Assembly (NCBI RefSeq): GCF_023516715.1 | Contig: NZ_JAMGSI010000001.1 | Location: forward strand, 1,426,001 to 1,490,000 | DNA length: 64,000 nucleotides | Reading direction: 5' to 3' | From: Akkermansia massiliensis | Lineage (GTDB): Bacteria > Verrucomicrobiota > Verrucomicrobiia > Verrucomicrobiales > Akkermansiaceae | Part shown: positions 34,607 through 44,016 of the stretch, piece by piece | How the letters are laid out: each line of letters opens with the position of its first letter | Numbering within the stretch: position 1 is the stretch's first letter | Position numbers and translations under genes: made by a program | The notes under the pieces: generated by a model | Databases searched by the model: none | What the model was told of the DNA's origin: nothing | What the model saw: the letters and a program-made list of their open reading frames with translations, nothing else

Positions 34607-37221
34607 ATACCGCCCGTTTTCCCATCCATTTCATAGGAGCCGGCCCCGGAGCCGAAGACCTGATTACCGAACGAGGCGCCGCCCTCCTGAAGGAGGCCGA
34701 CGTAGTCGTGTATGCCGGGTCCCTGGTCAACCCGGCGCACCTCAAGCGCTGCCGCCCGGAGGCGGAACTTCATGACAGCGCCAGAATGAACCTGAAGGAA
34801 CAGGTGGAAGTGATGGCCCGGGGCGTGCTGGAAGGGAAAAAAGTGGTGCGCCTCCACACGGGGGACCCCTCCATGTACGGAGCCGTCGCGGAGCAATTCG
34901 ACCTGCTTGACAAGAAGGGCATTGAATCCATCGTGGTGCCGGGAGTCAGCAGCGTTTTTGCGGCGGCGGCGGCCCTGCGCACGGAACTGACCTATCCGGG
35001 ACTCGCCCAGAGCCTGGTGCTGACGCGCACCCCGGGAAGAACGCCCATGCCCTCCGGGGAGGCCTGCGAGGCCTTTGCCAAGACGGGCGCCACGCTGGCG
35101 TTCTTCCTCAGCGCGGGCAAGCTGGACGAACTGGCCGCACGGCTGGTCTCCGCCGGGAAATCCCCCGATACGGCGGCGGCGGTGGTGTACCGCGCCACCT
35201 GGCCGGATGAAAAAATCATCCGCGGCACGCTGTCCACCATTGCGGCGGAAACGGCGCGGGCGGGCATCGGCAGGCAGGCCCTCATCCTGGTGGGTGACGC
35301 CATCGGCGCGCACGACTGCGGGCAGTCCCTGCTCTATCACGGCCAATTCAGCCACGGCTACCGGAATGAGAAGGAAGACGAACGGTTCGACGGAAGCTGC
35401 GCGTTTTACGCTTTCACGGAAAAAGGAGTCCGCAAGGCGCAGGAGATTTCCCAGTCCCTGGGGAAAACCGTTATCCATTCCGTAGGCAGGGCCGGGGAAA
35501 CGGAAGGTGTCAAGCGGGTTCCCCCGGAGGACTTCGACCCGTTGCTTGCCCGGCAGTGGAACCTGTTTGACGCGCACGTTTTCATCGGGGCCACGGGAAT
35601 TGCCGTCAGGAAAACGGCTCCCCTGCTCCGGGACAAGGCCACGGACCCGGCGGTAGTTTGCTGTTCGGAGTCCGGCTCCCACCTCATTCCCCTGCTTTCC
35701 GGCCACCTGGGCGGCGGCAACCGCCTGGCGCGCAGGCTGGCCCGCATCAGCGGCGGGGAGGCCGTCATCACCACCGCCACGGACACGCGGGGAATCACCG
35801 CCTTTGACGAAGCGGCAGCCAGGGAAAAGGCCTGCGTTCTCAACCCGGACGCCATCAAAACCCTGAATGCGGCCCTGCTTGCCGGAGACACCGTATCTTT
35901 TCACGGTCCGCAGGAAATCCACGAACGGTACTGGCGGGACTGTCCCCAGGTCATTCCGGCGCGGGCGGATGGAGCGGAAGCCGCGGAAAAACCGTACGTT
36001 CCCGCCGTCTATTGGGATGAAGAGCCCCCGGAATCTGCGGGGGGAGCTGCCGCCCTGCTTATTCAGTCATCCTCCTTCGTGCTTGGAATAGGCTGCAAAA
36101 AAGGAACGGAACCCGGGCTGCTGCAGCAATACGCGGAAGGCTTTCTTGCCCGGCAGGGAATCTCCCGGTCCCGTATCAAAGCCCTTGCCTCCTGCACGCT
36201 CAAGGAGCAGGAACCGGCCATCCTGGCCCTGGCCGCAACATGGAATGTGCCTTTCCATGTCTTTGAGCCAGCCGAGCTGGACGCGGTGGAAATTCCCACG
36301 CCGTCAGACGCCGTCTTTGAAAAAACGGGGACTCATTCCGTTTCCGAGGCTTCCGCCATTCTGGCCTCCGGGGGTAAAATCAGCACTCCTAAAACCGTTT
36401 GCGGCGGGAACGTCACGCTGGCCCTGGCAACGTGCCCTCACGGCAGCCGGAACAAGGCCCGTCAAGGAGCCGGAAATGTCATCGTCATCGGGCTGGGGTC
36501 CGGGTCTCCGGGCCAGCTTACGCCGGAAGCGGCGGCAGCCATGGAGCAATGCACCTGCATAGCCGGCTACACCAAATACCTGGATTTCATCCGGGAACGC
36601 ATCCACGGAAAAAAGATGATCCAGACCGGGATGATGGGGGAAGTGCCGCGGTGCACGGCCGCGCTGGAAGCGGCTCTGAACGGGGAAAATGTCTGCATGG
36701 TCTGCTCCGGTGACCCGGGCATCCTGGCCATGGCCGGGCTGCTCTACGAAATGAGGAAGGAAAACGAACGCTTTTCCCCGGTCCGCATTGAAGTGCTCCC
36801 GGGAATTACGGCGGCCAGCATTTCCGCCTCCGCGCTGGGGGCGCCCCTCCAGAACGGCTTCTGCCTGCTCAGCCTGTCCGACCTGCTGGTCCCTGCGGAG
36901 GAAATCCGTGCCAACCTGGAGCAAAGCGCCGGAACGGCGCTGCCCGTGGTCCTTTACAACCCCGCCGGACGCAAACGCCGCCATCTGCTGGAGGAGGCCC
37001 TGCGCATCTTCCGGAACCAACGCGGGGGGAAAACCCTCTGCGCCTACGTGAAGCACGCGGGGCGCCCGGCCCAACGGAAATGGGTGGGGACGCTGGACGA
37101 ATTCCCGCTGGAGGACGTGGACATGTCCACGCTGGTGCTTCTGGGAGGCCCCCGGACCATCAGGGACGGAGACGTCCTTTTTGAACGGAGAGGCTACGCC
37201 GACAAGTACGGAATATCCTGA
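34603..37221 (+). CDS. triple fusion CbiF-CbiG-CbiH
   Basis: 872 residues. Residues 1-250 are CbiF, cobalt-precorrin-4 C11-methyltransferase (IHFIGAGPGAEDLITERGAA, VVPGVSSVFAAAAALRTEL). Residues about 267-610 are CbiG, which opens the lactone and releases acetaldehyde (GATGIAVRKTAPLLRDKATD, LSGHLGGGNRLARRLA, VLGIGCKKGT). Residues about 625-872 are CbiH, precorrin-3B C17-methyltransferase/ring contraction (VIVIGLGSGSPGQLTPEAAA, VLPGITAASISASALGAP). Three consecutive steps around ring contraction in one chain would allow channelling. Two-way fusions are common; three-way is less so. Confidence 0.88.
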   Translation: MNTARFPIHFIGAGPGAEDLITERGAALLKEADVVVYAGSLVNPAHLKRCRPEAELHDSARMNLKEQVEVMARGVLEGKKVVRLHTGDPSMYGAVAEQFDLLDKKGIESIVVPGVSSVFAAAAALRTELTYPGLAQSLVLTRTPGRTPMPSGEACEAFAKTGATLAFFLSAGKLDELAARLVSAGKSPDTAAAVVYRATWPDEKIIRGTLSTIAAETARAGIGRQALILVGDAIGAHDCGQSLLYHGQFSHGYRNEKEDERFDGSCAFYAFTEKGVRKAQEISQSLGKTVIHSVGRAGETEGVKRVPPEDFDPLLARQWNLFDAHVFIGATGIAVRKTAPLLRDKATDPAVVCCSESGSHLIPLLSGHLGGGNRLARRLARISGGEAVITTATDTRGITAFDEAAAREKACVLNPDAIKTLNAALLAGDTVSFHGPQEIHERYWRDCPQVIPARADGAEAAEKPYVPAVYWDEEPPESAGGAAALLIQSSSFVLGIGCKKGTEPGLLQQYAEGFLARQGISRSRIKALASCTLKEQEPAILALAATWNVPFHVFEPAELDAVEIPTPSDAVFEKTGTHSVSEASAILASGGKISTPKTVCGGNVTLALATCPHGSRNKARQGAGNVIVIGLGSGSPGQLTPEAAAAMEQCTCIAGYTKYLDFIRERIHGKKMIQTGMMGEVPRCTAALEAALNGENVCMVCSGDPGILAMAGLLYEMRKENERFSPVRIEVLPGITAASISASALGAPLQNGFCLLSLSDLLVPAEEIRANLEQSAGTALPVVLYNPAGRKRRHLLEEALRIFRNQRGGKTLCAYVKHAGRPAQRKWVGTLDEFPLEDVDMSTLVLLGGPRTIRDGDVLFERRGYADKYGIS

Positions 37222-37264
37222 CCTGATCCGGAAAGACAGCATCCGCAGAATTTGCCTGTTTCCC

Positions 37265-39148
37265 ATGAATAAGCCTTTTCACGCCTTCTGCATCGCCTCC
37301 ACCCAGTCCGGGGGAGGCAAAACCACGGTATCCCTCGCCCTGATGGCGGCGCTCTCCGCCCGGGGATTACGCGTGCAGGCCTTCAAGTGCGGCCCGGACT
37401 ACATTGACCCCTCCTTCCACCGGCAGGCGACGGGATTGCCTTCCTTCAATCTGGATACGTGGATGATGGGGAAAAACGGAGTCCGTTCCCAATGGGCACG
37501 GCACGCCTCCTGCGCGGACATCGCCATCTGCGAGGGAGTCATGGGCCTCTTTGACGCCAGAACGCCTGAAAGCCTGGAAGGAAGCACGGCGGACTGCGCC
37601 CTCACGCTCGGCCTGCCCGTCCTGCTGGTGGTTCAGGCGCGCGGCATGGCGGGGTCCATTGCCGCCGTCGTCCGCGGCTTCTCCCAGCACCATCCCGGCC
37701 TGAACATAGCGGGAGTTATTGCCAACGGCGTGGGAAGCGCCGCGCACGCGGACCTTCTGCGCCGGGCGCTGGACCACCACAGGATGCCGCCGCTGGTGGC
37801 GGCGTTCCCCAAAAACGCGGAATGGACGCTCCCGGAACGGCAGCTGGGCCTGGTTCCCGCGGAAGAGGAAGCCCGGCAGCAATCCTGGTTCCTCCGGCTG
37901 GCGGCAGAGGCAGAAAAGCGCGTCAACTGGGAACTGCTGATGAACATCACGGAACGCAGACGTCCGGAACCGCTGAAAGTTCCCCTGCCGCCCGCCCCTC
38001 CCCGCGGGATTCTGGCCGTAGCCCGGGATAATGCCTTCTGTTTTTACTACGGGGACAACCTGGAACGGCTGAAGCAAACGGGCTGGGACATCACCTGCTT
38101 TTCTCCGCTGGAAGACACCGCCCTTCCGGAAGGAACCCAGGCCCTCTACCTGGGGGGCGGCTATCCGGAAACCTTCGCGGGCCGTCTGGAAAGCAATGAG
38201 GCCATGCGGAACGCCATCCTGGAATTTGCCAAGAACGGCGGAGAAATCTTTGCCGAATGCGGGGGATACATGTACCTTTGCAAGGAACTGGCGCTTCCGG
38301 ACGGGACAAGCAGGAACATGTGCGGAGTCATTGACGGAACGGCCCGGATGGGGGAAAAGCTCCGTTCCCTGGGATACCGGGAAGCCGTGATGGAAACGGG
38401 AGCCCCGTTCGGGCTGCCTTTCACCCGCATCCGCGGCCATGAATTCCATTGGTCCCGAATTGAACTGAACCGGCCCTACCCGCCCCTTTACACAGTGACG
38501 GACAAGAATGGAAACAAGAGCCGGGAAGGAGTGGCGGATGGGAACGTGAAGGCCGGCTACATCCACCTGTACTGGGGAACGGAAACCCCGGACCACCCGC
38601 AGGAGCCTCAGCCGGGGCTGGGGCGCGTCATCCTGCTCAACGGAGCCTCCAGCGCGGGGAAAAGCACGCTGGCCCGGACCCTGCACCGCCTCATGGAGGA
38701 GGACTCCATGATTTTTTCCATGGACGATTATCTGGCCATGAGCCGGGGAAGGCATGAAAACGCCCTGGACGCCGTCCGGGAAACCGGGCTCCCCTTCATC
38801 GAGTCCTTCCACGCCGCCATTGCAGAGGCCGCGCGGAAAGGCGCCCTGGTCATCGTGGACCACGTCATCGGCGAATCCCGCGCCTGGGTTCAAGACCTCC
38901 TGAACCGCCTGAGCGGCATTCCCCGCGCCCTCATCAAAGTGGACTGCCGGGAGGACATCCTGCTGGAACGCGAGCGGAACCGTACCGACCGGACTCCGGA
39001 CCCGGCCCATGCGGAGCGCCAATACGGATGCATTCACCAGAATTTCCCGCATGACTTCTCCATAGACACATCGGAAGCGACGCCCCGGGAATGCGCCCAG
39101 AAACTCATGGAACAACTTCCACCGGAATTCAGGGCGACGCAGGAATGA
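37265..39148 (+). CDS. cbiA: cobyrinate a,c-diamide synthase CbiA fused to a C-terminal P-loop kinase domain
   Basis: 627 residues from ATG at 37,265. The N-terminal part is CbiA: P-loop IASTQSGGGKTTVSL (10-24) and glutaminase triad region with C332 in IFAECGGYMYL and the LGGGYPETFAG stretch. It amidates the a and c carboxylates using glutamine and ATP. From residue 454 a second P-loop enzyme begins (RVILLNGASSAGKSTLARTL), with FSMDDYLAMS and IVDHVIGESR, resembling chloramphenicol phosphotransferase-like kinases. The kinase substrate is unknown; a corrinoid or side-chain alcohol fits the context. CbiA is normally about 450 residues. Confidence 0.88.
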   Translation: MNKPFHAFCIASTQSGGGKTTVSLALMAALSARGLRVQAFKCGPDYIDPSFHRQATGLPSFNLDTWMMGKNGVRSQWARHASCADIAICEGVMGLFDARTPESLEGSTADCALTLGLPVLLVVQARGMAGSIAAVVRGFSQHHPGLNIAGVIANGVGSAAHADLLRRALDHHRMPPLVAAFPKNAEWTLPERQLGLVPAEEEARQQSWFLRLAAEAEKRVNWELLMNITERRRPEPLKVPLPPAPPRGILAVARDNAFCFYYGDNLERLKQTGWDITCFSPLEDTALPEGTQALYLGGGYPETFAGRLESNEAMRNAILEFAKNGGEIFAECGGYMYLCKELALPDGTSRNMCGVIDGTARMGEKLRSLGYREAVMETGAPFGLPFTRIRGHEFHWSRIELNRPYPPLYTVTDKNGNKSREGVADGNVKAGYIHLYWGTETPDHPQEPQPGLGRVILLNGASSAGKSTLARTLHRLMEEDSMIFSMDDYLAMSRGRHENALDAVRETGLPFIESFHAAIAEAARKGALVIVDHVIGESRAWVQDLLNRLSGIPRALIKVDCREDILLERERNRTDRTPDPAHAERQYGCIHQNFPHDFSIDTSEATPRECAQKLMEQLPPEFRATQE

Positions 39149-39208
39149 AGAGAGGAATGGCCGACGGCGGAGAACAGGTTTACCTGAGAGTTTTCAGAAG
39201 AGAATATC

Positions 39209-39745
39209 TTAAAACTCAACATTCCTCTGAGCCTTGATTCCCTGCTGAAAGGCATGCCTGACGCATTCAATCCGGCTCACGGTATCGGCCACGGCGATCA
39301 TTTCCTCCGGAGCATCCCGGCCTGTCAGGACAACGACCTTTCCGGGGGTAATTTTTTTCAAAGCATCCACGACTTCCGCAACGGAAATGAAGCCGTAATT
39401 CAGGGGGTAAAAAATCTCGTCCAGAATCACGGTTCCCACGGACTCATCCGCCAGCTTCTCCCGGGCCACCCTCCACCCGTCCCGAGCGGCGGAAGCGTGG
39501 CGTTCACGGGACTCTTCATCCCTGGCGCGGCCCGTAAATCCGGCCCCGGAACACACCACCTCCGCATTCGGAAACTGCCGGAGAGCCACCACCTCCCCAT
39601 AGGAACCGTCGTGCTTGATAAACTGAATTACGGCCACTTTCCCACCATGCCCCAACGCGCGCAGGGCCATGCCGAAGGCGGAAGTCGTCTTTCCCTTGCC
39701 GGGCCCGGTCAGGACAAGAATGCGGGAGCCTTTCATGCCCGGCAT
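39209..39745 (-). CDS. cobO: corrinoid adenosyltransferase CobO/BtuR
   Basis: 178 residues from ATG at 39,745, preceded by AGGGG; a methionine at 39,736 is an alternative. The ATP-binding loop LVLTGPGKGKTTSAFGMALR is the CobO hallmark, and VIQFIKHDGSYGE, VILDEIFYPLNYGFI and VVVLTGRDAPEEMI also match. It transfers the adenosyl group of ATP to cobalt. It is convergent with the cbi operon and 60 bases from it, so it has its own promoter. Confidence 0.92.
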   Translation of the reverse strand: MPGMKGSRILVLTGPGKGKTTSAFGMALRALGHGGKVAVIQFIKHDGSYGEVVALRQFPNAEVVCSGAGFTGRARDEESRERHASAARDGWRVAREKLADESVGTVILDEIFYPLNYGFISVAEVVDALKKITPGKVVVLTGRDAPEEMIAVADTVSRIECVRHAFQQGIKAQRNVEF

Positions 39746-39977
39746 TATACAGCCCCTGAGAGTAATACCCAACCCAAATTCCCCTTGATTCCCGGCGTAA
39801 AATGCACTACCGGGCTCCGCATTCCCCTGCTGGTCAGGGAGAAAGCATCTCCACCGGCAGCACAAAATTTCATGAAGCACAGGCACTCATGCCATCTCCG
39901 CAAACCTGCGGGCAGACGTGAATAGGACTTTACAGAACCGCCCTCCTCACGGTAGCTTATGCCCGCGCTTGTTGCAT

Positions 39978-40065
39978 GGAGAGATGGCAGAGCGGTTTAA
40001 TGCAGCGGTCTTGAAAACCGCCGTGGGGCAACCCACCGTGGGTTCGAATCCCACTCTCTCCGCCA
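39978..40065 (+). tRNA. tRNA-Ser (anticodon UGA), CCA encoded
   Basis: GGAGAGA at 39,978-39,984 pairs with TCTCTCC at 40,055-40,061. The anticodon arm reads GCGGTCTTGAAAACCGC, placing TGA in the loop. A long variable arm (TGGGGCAACCCA region) marks a serine tRNA, and GGTTCGAATCC is the T arm. The discriminator G is followed by CCA. Confidence 0.95.
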
Positions 40066-40088
40066 GTTTTCAGATTTTAAGATGAGTA

Positions 40089-40113
40089 AAACCCTTGGTT
40101 TCTCAAGGTTTTT
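40089..40113 (+). terminator. probable terminator after tRNA-Ser
   Basis: AACC(C)TTG pairs with CAAGGTT with one bulge, followed by a short T-run. The stem is AT-rich and weak, so confidence is moderate. Confidence 0.45.
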
Positions 40114-40212
40114 CGTTTCCAGGCTGTAGTGTTCTGTGCTGTGGCATGAATCTCCTGTATATCTTTTCAAAAGGGACCTATATACTTAGTAACAAGTAAA
40201 TAACTCTAATTT

Positions 40213-43092
40213 TTATCTATCTTCCATGATCCATGCGTTCAGATCGATATATTCCGGTGGGGCGGATTTTCCTTTCAAGTCGTCAAAACAGCAATCCGCC
40301 ATGCGCTTGAATATTTCCGGATATTGCTGAATGAAGTTTTTTGCACTCTTGCATTCATCTTTTTCCCCCCAACCGCAGGGGGGCGAGAAATTGTAAATGA
40401 TCTGGAGAGAATCAAGGAGATTCCGGAGATTGTTTTCCACTTGTTCCGGGTTACTGTTGCTTACATGGAAAGCGTACGCACAAGTATCGATTCCTTGCGC
40501 CCGGTTTTCCTTAAGCAGCAACGACGGATTGACCCGGAGACGTTTTTCTTGAGGACAGTTTTCCTCTGTATGCCGGCTTTCCCGGCCGACGTTCCACGGC
40601 ATTCCAAGAATTCCCGTCCGGACGGAAGGATAGCGTTTTTTAATGCATGAAGCGAGAAGAAGGCAGGCAACGGCTTCTTCCGCCCTCCCTGCCAGGAGAA
40701 TGCGCTTCGCATGCGGGGTGGCGGCGAGAAATTCAAGGATATCCCGTTTCATGTTGTCCAAATGGTCTTCCAGGTTCCAGGAAGAATAACGGATACGAAC
40801 GACGGGACGCCCCGTTGAATGCAGCCACGGTTTTTCCGGGGCGCCGCAGAGAGCAATGACATATTCATCCGCAATAGAAGAGTCCGGCGCCATGAATGAA
40901 TAGGAAGAGAACCAGTAATTACCGTCTTCTCTGCGAAGAAAGGTTTCCTTTCCCCAGTAATCCCAGCCTATGACGAGTTTTTTGTCCGAGTATTCAAGGA
41001 TTTCGCCTCCATCGTTGCAATTTAAACGCTTTCCCCTGTTTCCCGTGATGCACAAGCCATCCGTCCAATCCTGCTGGCGCAAATGAATAAGGGAGGAGGC
41101 ATGGGGAGGAGATTGAAGGAAGGCGGCTTCTTCCTTCTTCCGTAAACGGTAGGCGCCTTCTTCCATTTTCGTAAAGGTTTCCACGCCCCATTTATCCCAT
41201 TTCAATGTGATTTCCACTCCGGTCAGAGACAGCACGTCGGCTTCATCCCGAGGGCCGTCCAGGCGCATGGCCCGTCCATTGCTGATTTTCATGCATCCTT
41301 TCCAGTCAGAATGGATGATGTCCACGAGGTGTTCATCATTTCCGGCATCTGTAGAAGCACCGTTCTGCATTTTCCGGAATTCCTCGGAAACAGTACCTCC
41401 CCGCATGATGGAAGCATTGCTTTTTTGCATAATCAGATGGCTGTGAATTCCCCGCTTTTTCAGATAGGGAGCTATGTCAGCACACCCGTGTTCCAGCATG
41501 ACGGTCTGGAATAGCTGATCTTCCGCAAAGCCAAATTGATAGAATCCCGTTTGCCTTAAACAACGGTACATGGCTTCCTTCATAGCCGCGCGGTCGGTTT
41601 CCCAAGCCAGCAGATCCTCCATGACCCGCCGCGACATGACTTGAGCCGGCCCCAGGGCCAGCAGGAAGGATTTTTCCAGATAAGGGTATCCTTCATGCCG
41701 TTTCAGCCACAGGCCCTCCCCACGGTGGCAGCTTGAATAACCATCGGGCAACAGGGCATGAAAATCGGCAACATGCCGGAAGTAGTCCGGGTCATAGAAG
41801 TCATCATCGTCAATCTTGGCAAAAAGGTCATAGGATGAAATATCCAGGCCACGGACGGTATCCATAAAGTTGGTAAGCTGGTTTCTGTTAGGGCAGAGGC
41901 GCAGCGTCACTCTTCCGGCATCGATGAACGGCTGCACATGGGGAAGCAGAATCCTGCGGGCCGTTTCAGCCGAAACTCCCTTAACTGCTGCAAATACATG
42001 CAGATGTGGATAGCTCTGGTTCATCATGCAGAGAATCTGGCGAAGGAGGTCTTCCACCCGCTTGTATGATGCAATGCATGCCGCCATATTGAATGGCCGT
42101 CCAAGTGGCCGTTTTTGAGAAGGAGAAACTGTTTCCGAAACCGTCCATGGTTTCCCATCGTCATACCGCGGCATAAAAACTCCCCCGTGAAGCAACGGTT
42201 CGTCCTTTCCCTCCATGGAGGCAGGCTGCCGCCCGGCTTTTCCCTCCCTGAAAATTTTCTTGAAAAACAAGGCAGCTTCATCCAGCAGGCCATCCACGCC
42301 GATCTGTCCCTCGTCAAACAAGGGGCCCTTGAAGTAGGAGAGGTATTCGTCAACATTCCTGTCCAGGTGCTCCACATACCGGACCAGTTCCGCATGATTG
42401 CGAAAATCACGAGCATTGATGAACCGCCCGGGGTTGAATTCGCGGCAGGCATCCGGTGCTCCCCAGTAGACGGGCAGGCTTCCGGCAGCAAAAGCATCCG
42501 TCAGTTTTTGCGTTATGTAACCGGGGGAAGCATAGTTTTCAAACGCTATGGTGAATTTGTACCGGGAGCAGAATTCGACTTTGTCTTTAACGATCATGCC
42601 CGTGTTGTTCAGAAGCTGGCCGGAACTGTCTACGTATTTGTATTGGGAAAGAGTTTCCAAAAAACGGACGGCCTCCCGGAATTCTCCCCCGGAATAGACG
42701 AAATTACAGAATTTTTCATGCCGATTGAGAATATCCCCTGGAACGGAGGAGTATTGTTCAATGTGACCCGTCCTGCGGATATAGTCGGCGTTTAACCACG
42801 CAGGAAAACGAAAATGACGGTCCCCGGAAAGCGTTCCATCTCTCAGGCTTGTCAGGGAATAGCATCCTTCCTTCCAGCGCGGCAAAACAGGTTCTTCCGT
42901 ATAAAACAGACGAGGACCTTTAAAGGAACGTGCGGCATTTCCAAAGATTGAATAAATCAGCAAGTCGGCACGGGCCAGGTCATCCACAAAAACAGCGCCC
43001 AAACGTTCTTTCAAGATCAGGCCCAGAATGTGGTTTTGCGGTTTGAACCCGGATTCAAAGTCGGTAAAAGCTACGCAAACGGGAGAGTCCAT
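40213..43092 (-). CDS. multi-domain glycosyltransferase: GT10 fucosyltransferase + GT2 + tandem WG modules + C-terminal domain
   Basis: 959 residues from ATG at 43,092. Residues 1-290 are a GT10 (alpha-1,3/4-fucosyltransferase) domain, with KFTIAFENYASPGYITQKL near 179-197 and LPVYWGAPDA. A GT2-like domain follows (ACIASYKRVEDLL, KIDDDDFYDPDYF, acidic cluster at about 428). Two copies of a 58-residue module come next (592-650, 670-729), with signatures ITLKWDKWGVETF and LVIGWDYWGKETF. The last 150 residues match the C-terminus of the 44-47 kb protein. No signal peptide, so it acts in the cytoplasm on a glycan chain. Last gene of the leftward glycan operon. Confidence 0.8.
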   Translation of the reverse strand: MDSPVCVAFTDFESGFKPQNHILGLILKERLGAVFVDDLARADLLIYSIFGNAARSFKGPRLFYTEEPVLPRWKEGCYSLTSLRDGTLSGDRHFRFPAWLNADYIRRTGHIEQYSSVPGDILNRHEKFCNFVYSGGEFREAVRFLETLSQYKYVDSSGQLLNNTGMIVKDKVEFCSRYKFTIAFENYASPGYITQKLTDAFAAGSLPVYWGAPDACREFNPGRFINARDFRNHAELVRYVEHLDRNVDEYLSYFKGPLFDEGQIGVDGLLDEAALFFKKIFREGKAGRQPASMEGKDEPLLHGGVFMPRYDDGKPWTVSETVSPSQKRPLGRPFNMAACIASYKRVEDLLRQILCMMNQSYPHLHVFAAVKGVSAETARRILLPHVQPFIDAGRVTLRLCPNRNQLTNFMDTVRGLDISSYDLFAKIDDDDFYDPDYFRHVADFHALLPDGYSSCHRGEGLWLKRHEGYPYLEKSFLLALGPAQVMSRRVMEDLLAWETDRAAMKEAMYRCLRQTGFYQFGFAEDQLFQTVMLEHGCADIAPYLKKRGIHSHLIMQKSNASIMRGGTVSEEFRKMQNGASTDAGNDEHLVDIIHSDWKGCMKISNGRAMRLDGPRDEADVLSLTGVEITLKWDKWGVETFTKMEEGAYRLRKKEEAAFLQSPPHASSLIHLRQQDWTDGLCITGNRGKRLNCNDGGEILEYSDKKLVIGWDYWGKETFLRREDGNYWFSSYSFMAPDSSIADEYVIALCGAPEKPWLHSTGRPVVRIRYSSWNLEDHLDNMKRDILEFLAATPHAKRILLAGRAEEAVACLLLASCIKKRYPSVRTGILGMPWNVGRESRHTEENCPQEKRLRVNPSLLLKENRAQGIDTCAYAFHVSNSNPEQVENNLRNLLDSLQIIYNFSPPCGWGEKDECKSAKNFIQQYPEIFKRMADCCFDDLKGKSAPPEYIDLNAWIMEDR

Positions 43093-43162
43093 CCGAGTGG
43101 CGTGAGATAAGAGTTTTTCCGAGAAAACATGCGATTTCCTGTCCAACCGGCATCAAACGGAA

Positions 43163-43970
43163 CTAGTCCAGGCGGAGATGCGCATACGGGCTTTTTGCCT
43201 CCTGCAATAACGGCAGAATACGAGAGAGAAAGCACTCCTGCAGAGCCGGATTTTGAGAAAGAGGGATGACTTCATCGTCATGAAATTCCCGGATGACATT
43301 TTTGTATTTAGCCGCTTTCATGAAGTGCATCCAGCAGGCATCAGGATAAGGGGTCACCTGCGGATGAGCGGTTATATCCACTTCGTAAAGCGCCGCAATT
43401 CCAAAGCGGGGCAAGTTGTTCATGCCGCAGATGAGGGAGTCGCCACCGCCATTTACCGGCCGAGGACCATAAATCATCAATCTTTGCTGATGAACCAGGG
43501 TATTGTGCCCCCCGGATGGAGACGCAATCCTCCGGACCGGATATCATTTGAAAGGCCGCTTCCAGTTCCCGGGTAAAATAAATTTGGTCAGCGTCTATTT
43601 TAGAAACGCAAAACAGCTGCCCTTCATAAAGACGGCGAATGAATTCCATGCCGAAATTCAAGTAGGTGTCAATTCTGTTTTCCCGGGGAAGGCTCCTCAA
43701 GTCATCCACGGAATGAGGAGGAACGACATGATGCGGATAATGAAGAAAGCTGACCCGGCATTGACAAGCGTGGCAAAGGTGATGTTCCCATTCCTTGACC
43801 AGATCAATGCTGCGGTCATCCATATCCGCCCAGAGCACCACAACGTGGTCCAGAACGGGAGCTACGCTCAACAAACATGGGATAACTGCGTTTTCTTCAT
43901 TGAGAACACGGAGAAAACCTATCCGTTTCATGTTTTCGGCCAATTTTGTTTTTTGTGATTGGCATTCCAT
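43163..43970 (-). pseudogene. glycosyltransferase (GT-A-like) gene broken by frameshift in a G6 tract
   Basis: The 5' frame (RIGFLRVLNEENAVIPCLLS, VVLWADMDDRS, SKIDADQIYFTRELEAAF) runs to ISGPEDCVSIRG and then leaves the family sequence. The 3' frame resumes with HNTLVHQQRLMIYGPRPVNG and GMNNLPRFGIAALYEV to the stop at 43,163. The change falls in six consecutive G (43,508-43,513 on the plus strand as C); five would restore the frame. The full product would be about 268 residues. It is placed between the two GT10-containing genes. Sequence error or phase variation are both possible. Confidence 0.72.
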
Positions 43971-44016
43971 TTTTTTGATTAGGGATTTTTAATTATTGAG
44001 GGATTTTGCGAAACGC

